NCBI GenBank assembly: GCA_902533945.1
Contig: CACANS010000006.1
Location: forward strand, 1 to 39,969
Length of the DNA: 39,969 bases
Source of the DNA: an uncultured Pelagibacteraceae bacterium
Lineage (GTDB): Bacteria; Pseudomonadota; Alphaproteobacteria; Pelagibacterales; Pelagibacteraceae
Direction of reading: 5' to 3'
The translations under genes and the position numbers were made by a program. Position 1 is the stretch's first letter; every line of letters begins with the position of its first letter. Positions 33,754 through 39,969 of the stretch are shown here, piece by piece. Below the pieces are notes generated by a model. It was not told the origin of the DNA. It did not search any database and saw only the letters and a list, made by a program, of their open reading frames with translations.

Positions 33754-35048
33754 AATTATGTATGATAGGAACTGGATACGTTGGACTTGTAAGTGGCGCT
33801 TGCTTTTCTGATTTAGGCAATGATGTTATTTGTGTTGATAAAGATATTGATAAAATCAATAAATTAAAAAAAGGAATTATACCAATCTATGAACCTGGTT
33901 TAGAAGAATTAGTAAAAAGAAATTATAAATCAAATAGACTATCATTTACCTCAAATATTTCTGAGGCAATTACAAAATCAAATATTGTTTTTATATGCGT
34001 AGGAACACCAACGAAAAAAAATAATAACTCAGCAGATTTAAGTCAAGTGCTTAGTGTAGCTAAAATAATTAGCAAAAATATTAAATCTCAAAAAATAATT
34101 GTTAATAAATCAACTGTACCAGTCACAACAGGTGATAAAGTTGAAAAAATTATCTCTAAAAAAGTTAATAAAAAAATATTTTCAGTAGCTTCAAATCCAG
34201 AGTTTTTGAGAGAAGGAGAGGCAATTAATGATTTTAATTATCCTGACAGAATTGTTATTGGAACTTCTAACAAAAGAGCTAATAAAATTTTAAAATCACT
34301 TTATTCCCCGCTTATATCAAAGGGTTCAAAATATATTAATACTTCTAGACGTGGCGCTGAATTAATAAAATATGCTTCTAATGCCTTTTTAGCTACAAAA
34401 ATTTCATTTATTAATGAATTGGCAAATTTATGCGAAAAAACTAATACCAATATCGAAGATATTTCAATAGCAATGGGCTTAGATAAAAGAATAGGAGGTA
34501 GATTTTTAAGAGCCGGTCCTGCTTATGGTGGATCATGTTTTCCTAAAGATACAAGAGCTATTGTTGATACAGCAAATCAATTTAAAACTAATTTATCAAT
34601 AATTAAAAGTGTAATTAAATCGAATGAAAATAGATCAAAGTTATTACTTAATCGAATTTCAGCAATATTAAAGAATAGAATAAAAAATAAAAAAATTTGT
34701 TTTTTAGGAGTTACATTCAAAGCCAATACAGATGATATGAGAGAATCTTCTAGTACAAAAATGATACCTTATTTTTCAAAAAAGGGTGCTAAAATTACTT
34801 ATTACGATCCAACTGGATATAAAAATGAATTTAAAAATTTTAAAAATGTGTATTATGCATCAAATATTAAAGAAGCATGCAACGGTGCGGATTTAATTAT
34901 CATTCATACTGAATGGAATGATTTTAAATCATTAAATTTCGAAAAATTAAATAATAAAAAAAATTTCTCAGTTTATGATATGAGAAATATTCTACAAAAT
35001 GAAAAAATTAAAAAAAATAATATAAAATATTTTGGAATTGGTAGATAA
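33750..35048 (+). CDS. ugd: UDP-glucose 6-dehydrogenase
   Basis: [61 protein letters not shown]. Confidence 0.95.
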   Translation: [432 protein letters not shown]

Positions 35049-35510
35049 TTAATTTAATTCAAATATAGCATCGATTTCAACAGCTACACCTAATGGCAAA
35101 CTATTAACACTAATAGCAGCTCTTGTATGCATTCCTTTATCCCCAAAAATTTTAACTATTGTATCAGATGCTCCATTAATAACTTTTGGTTGCTCAATAT
35201 AGTTATCATCAGAATTTACAAAACCTACAAGTTTTATACATGATTTAATTTTACTAAGATCGTTATTTAATATTTTATTAGCTTGCGCAACTATACTTAA
35301 CGCACATCTCATAGCAGCATTATATCCATCTTCTGTAGTTAAATTTTTTCCTAATTTACCCTTTATCAGATTACCTTTATTATCTATTGAAATTTGGCCA
35401 GAAATAAAAAGTAAATTACCTGTAATTTTACTAGCCACATAAGAACCTACAGGATCAGCAGCTTTCGGTAATAAAATATTATTTTTTTTTAAATTTTCCT
35501 CTATACTCAT
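35049..35510 (-). CDS. RidA/YjgF/YER057c/UK114-family protein
   Basis: GNLLFISGQISIDNKGNLIKGKLGKNLTTEDGYNAAMRCALSI...HTRAAISVNSLPLGVAVEIDAIFEL. Confidence 0.88.
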   Translation of the reverse strand: MSIEENLKKNNILLPKAADPVGSYVASKITGNLLFISGQISIDNKGNLIKGKLGKNLTTEDGYNAAMRCALSIVAQANKILNNDLSKIKSCIKLVGFVNSDDNYIEQPKVINGASDTIVKIFGDKGMHTRAAISVNSLPLGVAVEIDAIFELN

Positions 35511-35514
35511 ATAT

Positions 35515-35763
35515 TTAATAAATTTTCTCTTTAAGTTTATTTAATTTTTTTTTTTCTTTAGACCATTCTTTTTTTTGATAATCCTTAGTATCTTTTACAA
35601 TATTTTTCCCAGCTGAAATGGTTTTTTTTTTTAAATTTCCTGCTTTACATTTTAAAAACTCTTTAGAAAGTTTTTTATAGCTTGTACAGTCAACTAATTC
35701 CTTGGAATATAAATTGGTAGAAAGTAAATTTGATAAAATTAAAATAAAAATTATTTTTTTCAT
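35515..35763 (-). CDS. Small secreted hypothetical protein (82 aa)
   Basis: ORF overlaps the topA end by 4 nt; N-terminal signal-like MKKIIFILILSNLLSTNLYS, two Cys, Lys-rich tail. Confidence 0.7.
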   Translation of the reverse strand: MKKIIFILILSNLLSTNLYSKELVDCTSYKKLSKEFLKCKAGNLKKKTISAGKNIVKDTKDYQKKEWSKEKKKLNKLKEKIY

Positions 35764-38297
35764 TTTTTTTTCTTTTTCTTATTTCTATCGTATTCTTTTC
35801 TTTTCTCAATTAATATTAAAGCATCTTCCATTGTTAATTCTGTAGGATCTTTTTCTTCTGGTATAGTAGCATTTAATGACTTATATTTTATATATGGACC
35901 ATATTGTCCTTTCATAATTCTAACAGCCTTTTTATCATCTGGATGTTCACCAAGATCTTTTATAAGAGAGGAAGATATTCTTCCTGGTTTTGCTTCAGAT
36001 ATAAGTGTAATTGCACGATTTAGTCCAATGGTAAAAATTTCTTCAACATTTTCTAGTCTTGCAGATTTATTATCACATTTTAAATATGGACCGAACCTTC
36101 CTGAATTTATTGATATATCTTTTCCATTTTCTGGATGTTGACCAATAATTTTTGGAAGTGAACATAGGTATTTCGCCTTATTCAAATCAACTTGATCGAT
36201 TTCTATTCCTTTAGGTATAGAGACATTTTTTATATTATTATTATCCTTTTTCTTTTTTTTTGTTGTTGTTTCTTCTTTGATCATTTCATATTGAAGATAA
36301 GGACCAAATCTTCCAATTTTTAAGTAAATGTCTTTACCATTTTCATTTTGACCAATTAGTTTTGGTTCTGCTAATGCAATTTGATCATTTGCCTTAGACT
36401 TAGATAAAGGTCTGGTAAATTTACATTCGGGATAGTTTGAACAACCAATAAAAGCACCACCTCTAAAACTATTTTTTAAACTTAATTGGCCAGTATTGCA
36501 TAATTTACATTTTCTATTAATTTTACCATTTTCGTCTGACTCAAAAATTAGTTCTCCAAGACTTTCATTTAAAAGGTCTAAAACTTCTCTAGTTCTTTTT
36601 TCTTTAACATTTGAAACATTACTATTGAAATCTTTCCAGAAATTATTAAGAACTTTAATCCATTCCTCTTTACCTGATGTTATATCGTCTAACTGTTCTT
36701 CTAATCCAGCAGTAAAACCATAATCAACATATTTTGTAAATAACTTTTCCAAGAAAGCCGATAGTAATTTACCTCTATCAGTAGGAAAAAAACGTTTGTT
36801 AATAACATCTGCGTATCCTCTATTTGATATTACAGAAATAATACTTGCGTAAGTAGAAGGTCTTCCAATACCTAATTCTTCAAGTTTTTTAACCAAACTA
36901 GCCTCTGAATATCTTGGAGGTGGTTGTGTGAAATGTTGTTCATCAATGAATTCTTCAGTTAAAACTTCTTCTTTATTTACATCAGGCAGAATTTTTTCAT
37001 CCTCGTCATCAATTCTTGTTAGTTTTAAAAATCCATCAAATTTAATTGTAGATCCAGAACATTTGAATTGGTTTAAATTATTATTAGAAACAATTGTTAT
37101 AGTTTTTCTATCAAATTTAGCAGCTTCCATTTGTGATGATAGAGCTCTCGACCATATTAAATCATATAATTTAATTTGATCAGTACTCAAGAATTTTTTC
37201 ATACTATCTGGTGTTCTAGATATATCGGTAGGTCTTATCGCTTCATGTGCTTCTTGGGCATTTTTTGCTTTTTTCCCTGAATAATTATTAGGATCATTTG
37301 GTAGATAACTATTTCCATAGGAATTTTTAATAAATGTTCTAAAGTCTGTTACAGCATCTTTTGATATATTTGTACCATCTGTTCTCATATAAGTAATTAA
37401 CCCAATAGTATCTCCATCTATATCTATTCCTTGATATAACCTTTGAGCAATTTGCATTGTCCTAGATGCCCCAAAACCTAATTTACTTGATGCCGTTTGT
37501 TGTAAAGTTGATGTAGTGAATGGACCAAGAGGATTTCTTGTGTAAACTTTAGAATTTATATCTGAAATTTGGTATTTTGTTTTTTTTATTTCTTCAATTG
37601 CTTTATTTATATCTTCTTTCTTTCTGAAAGAAAATTTCTCAACTTTAGTTTCATTAAGAATTACTATATTTGAATTTAAAATATCTCCTTTTGAAGTTCT
37701 AAAATTTACATTTAAGGTCCAAAATTCCTCTGGTATAAATTGTTCTATCTCATGCTCTCTTTCAGTTAATAATCTTAATGCAACAGATTGCACTCTTCCA
37801 GCCGATTTAGAACCAGGCAATTTAGTCCAAAGAATAGGGGAAATATTAAATCCAACAAGATAGTCTAGCGCTCTTCTTGCCATGTATGCATCGACTAGTT
37901 TTGGTTCTATACTTCTAGGATTATCAATTCCATTAGTAACAGCTTTTTTGGTAATTTCATTAAAGACTACTCTTTCAATTTTTTTATCCTTTAAAAGTTT
38001 TTTTTCCTCCAAGTATTCTTTTACATGCCACGCAATTGCTTCACCCTCTCTATCAGGGTCAGTTGCAAGAATTATTTTTTTAGAACTTTTTGCAGCATCT
38101 GTTATTTCTTTTAAGTATTTTTTTGAAAAACTGTCAACTTCCCATATCATTTTAAATTTATTCTCTGGATCAACTGATCCATTTTTAGAAGGAAGGTCTC
38201 TTATATGTCCATAACTTGCTAAAACTGTGAAATTATCACCTAAATATTTATTAATAGTTTTTGCTTTCGCAGGACTTTCAACAATGACGAGATTCAT
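35760..38297 (-). CDS. topA: DNA topoisomerase I
   Basis: MNLVIVESPAKAKTINKYLG, ATDPDREGEAIAWH, ITYMRTDGTNISKDA, C4 zinc finger CKLCNTGQLSLKN...GCSNYPECKFT, repeated GRFGPYLK/GQYGPYIK units. Confidence 0.97.
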   Translation of the reverse strand: MNLVIVESPAKAKTINKYLGDNFTVLASYGHIRDLPSKNGSVDPENKFKMIWEVDSFSKKYLKEITDAAKSSKKIILATDPDREGEAIAWHVKEYLEEKKLLKDKKIERVVFNEITKKAVTNGIDNPRSIEPKLVDAYMARRALDYLVGFNISPILWTKLPGSKSAGRVQSVALRLLTEREHEIEQFIPEEFWTLNVNFRTSKGDILNSNIVILNETKVEKFSFRKKEDINKAIEEIKKTKYQISDINSKVYTRNPLGPFTTSTLQQTASSKLGFGASRTMQIAQRLYQGIDIDGDTIGLITYMRTDGTNISKDAVTDFRTFIKNSYGNSYLPNDPNNYSGKKAKNAQEAHEAIRPTDISRTPDSMKKFLSTDQIKLYDLIWSRALSSQMEAAKFDRKTITIVSNNNLNQFKCSGSTIKFDGFLKLTRIDDEDEKILPDVNKEEVLTEEFIDEQHFTQPPPRYSEASLVKKLEELGIGRPSTYASIISVISNRGYADVINKRFFPTDRGKLLSAFLEKLFTKYVDYGFTAGLEEQLDDITSGKEEWIKVLNNFWKDFNSNVSNVKEKRTREVLDLLNESLGELIFESDENGKINRKCKLCNTGQLSLKNSFRGGAFIGCSNYPECKFTRPLSKSKANDQIALAEPKLIGQNENGKDIYLKIGRFGPYLQYEMIKEETTTKKKKKDNNNIKNVSIPKGIEIDQVDLNKAKYLCSLPKIIGQHPENGKDISINSGRFGPYLKCDNKSARLENVEEIFTIGLNRAITLISEAKPGRISSSLIKDLGEHPDDKKAVRIMKGQYGPYIKYKSLNATIPEEKDPTELTMEDALILIEKRKEYDRNKKKKKK

Positions 38298-38334
38298 CTA
38301 ATGAGAACCTACATAAAACATATAGATAGTCAAA

Positions 38335-38913
38335 TTAATAAATTTTAGTCTTTGATTCAGTATTATTTATTAAGCGTTTTATATTTTCTTTATGTGTATA
38401 AAAAATTAAAATAAACATTGTTATAAAGAAAAAAACATTTTCTGATCCAATAAAATAATAATAGCAAATAGGAATTGCTAACGAACTAATAATTGATGAC
38501 AAAGATGAATATTTTGAAATTAAAAATATAATAGACCAACTAATTATAAAAATAAATCCAAAAATATAATTAATACAAAAAAGAATTCCCAAGTAAGTTG
38601 CCACACCTTTTCCACCTTTAAATTTTAACCATATTGGAAAAACATGACCTAAAAAAATAGCTAGAGAAGAAATAAATATTAATTGAGGTAAGTAAACTTT
38701 AATAAAAAGAACTGGAATAATAGCTTTAAATATATCTAATATTAATGTGCTATAACCAATTATTTTATTTCCTGTCCTCAAAGCATTAGTTGCACCAATA
38801 TTACCAGAACCGATTTTTCTGATATCTTTTTTTAAAAAAAATTTTGTTAACAAAAAACCAAATGGTATTGACCCCATTAAATAAGATATTAACAATGTTA
38901 AAGTTATTTCCAT
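38335..38913 (-). CDS. plsY: Glycerol-3-phosphate acyltransferase PlsY
   Basis: LISYLMGSIPFGFLLTKFFLKKDIRKIGSGNIGATNALRTGNK, FLGHVFPIWLKFKGGKGVATYLG. Confidence 0.95.
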   Translation of the reverse strand: MEITLTLLISYLMGSIPFGFLLTKFFLKKDIRKIGSGNIGATNALRTGNKIIGYSTLILDIFKAIIPVLFIKVYLPQLIFISSLAIFLGHVFPIWLKFKGGKGVATYLGILFCINYIFGFIFIISWSIIFLISKYSSLSSIISSLAIPICYYYFIGSENVFFFITMFILIFYTHKENIKRLINNTESKTKIY

Positions 38914-38915
38914 AT

Positions 38916-39969
38916 TTATATTTTAAACAACTCTTCACCTTTAACAAAAGTTTTTATAATTTGACCTTGTAGTTTTTTATCTTCAATGCATGTATTTTTA
39001 GATTTTGAAATAATCTTTTCTTTTTTAACGATCCATGGCTTATAAATATCAACTACACAGAAATCTGCATCACTACCTATAGATAAATTTCCTTTGTTAA
39101 TTTTTAAAATTTTTGCAGGATTACTTGTTAAAAGCTCGATCAATTTGAATAATTTTAGTGAACCATTATGAAAAAGTTCTAAAGACAATGGTAAAAGAGT
39201 TTCTATACCTGAAGCACCTGTAGCAGCCTGTGAAAAGGTTATTCTTTTTGATTCTTCATCTTCAGGTTTGTGGTCTGAAACAATGACATCTATTAAATCA
39301 TTATTTATTGCTTTGATAAGTGATACTCTATCATCTTCAGTTCTCAAAGGTGGTGACAATTTTAAAAAAGTTCTAAAGTCACCTATATCATTTTCATTAA
39401 GTGAAAGGTTGTTAATTGATACACCAGTTGTGAAATTTATTTCATTTTTTTTTTGATTTATTATTTCAACAGATTTAGCAGAAGATATTTGTGAAATATG
39501 GTATCTACAATTAAAATCTTCTAATAGAGATAAATCTCTTTCTATAATAATTTTTTCAGATATATCAGGTATTCCTTGAAGTCCTAATTTTGTTGAAACA
39601 ATTCCATCATTTACCATTCCATTTTTTGAAAGTTCATAATCCTCAGCATGTTGCATTATTAAACAATCTAAATCATAAGCAGATTTCATTATTCTTGACA
39701 TTAATCTAGTATTTTGAATTGTTTTTGTTCCATCTGTAAATCCTATTATTCCTTTTTTTTTCAATAAACCAAATTCAGTCATATTAGTTCCTTCTAAATT
39801 TTTTGTTAGTGAAGCAGCTGGAAATATATTTATTTTAGACTTGTCTCTTCCTCTTCTTTTTAGAAAATCAACTATAGATACATTATCAATAACAGGATCT
39901 GTGTTAGGCATTGTAACAACAGAAGTAACACCACCTGACAAAGCTGCATTACTTAGTGTTCTGAAATTT
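38916..39969 (-). CDS. pyrC: Dihydroorotase (alphaproteobacterial PyrC type), 5' part outside window
   Basis: Frame stays open to the edge (...NFRTLSNAALSGGVTSVVTMPNTDPVIDN); FTDGTKTIQN, QHAEDYELSKNGMV, KLSPPLRTEDDR, VSDHKPEDEESK. The ORF-track start at 39941 is an internal TTG. Confidence 0.85.
   Translation of the reverse strand, partial: NFRTLSNAALSGGVTSVVTMPNTDPVIDNVSIVDFLKRRGRDKSKINIFPAASLTKNLEGTNMTEFGLLKKKGIIGFTDGTKTIQNTRLMSRIMKSAYDLDCLIMQHAEDYELSKNGMVNDGIVSTKLGLQGIPDISEKIIIERDLSLLEDFNCRYHISQISSAKSVEIINQKKNEINFTTGVSINNLSLNENDIGDFRTFLKLSPPLRTEDDRVSLIKAINNDLIDVIVSDHKPEDEESKRITFSQAATGASGIETLLPLSLELFHNGSLKLFKLIELLTSNPAKILKINKGNLSIGSDADFCVVDIYKPWIVKKEKIISKSKNTCIEDKKLQGQIIKTFVKGEELFKI

Noticed and set aside
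36496-38214. Plus-strand ORFs opposite topA (36496-36723, 36928-37179, 37882-38214)
   Set aside because: Shadow ORFs of the clearly coding topA; Ser/Phe/Leu-rich low-complexity translations.

Overview
AT-rich, tightly packed bacterial chromosome segment. Gene order, Lys/Asn/Ile-rich proteins and minimal intergenic space look like an alphaproteobacterium of the SAR11/Pelagibacterales type; this is inference from composition and synteny, as no search was run. About 29 kb is one co-directional information-processing superlocus: tRNA-Tyr, tRNA-Gly, tuf, tRNA-Trp, secE-nusG-rplKAJL-rpoBC, rpsL-rpsG-fusA, the S10/spc r-protein genes, secY-adk, rpsM-rpsK-rpoA-rplQ. Flanking housekeeping genes are a partial rlmB-like methyltransferase on the left, and an RluC-type pseudouridine synthase, lipB, mgtE, panC, galU, ugd, a RidA-family protein, a small secreted hypothetical, topA, plsY and a partial dihydroorotase on the right. 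I see no mobile elements, CRISPR, phage, toxin or defence genes, and no evidence of a new multi-gene system. The points worth a second look are smaller: candidate structured or palindromic leaders (rpsL, rpoB, tRNA-Tyr, mgtE), loss of rpmD and of the str-operon tuf, recurrent SD-less TAA-TT-ATG gene junctions, 11-12 nt poly(A) tracts in rpsL and rpsK, convergent genes with no terminator space, and one small uncharacterised secreted protein.
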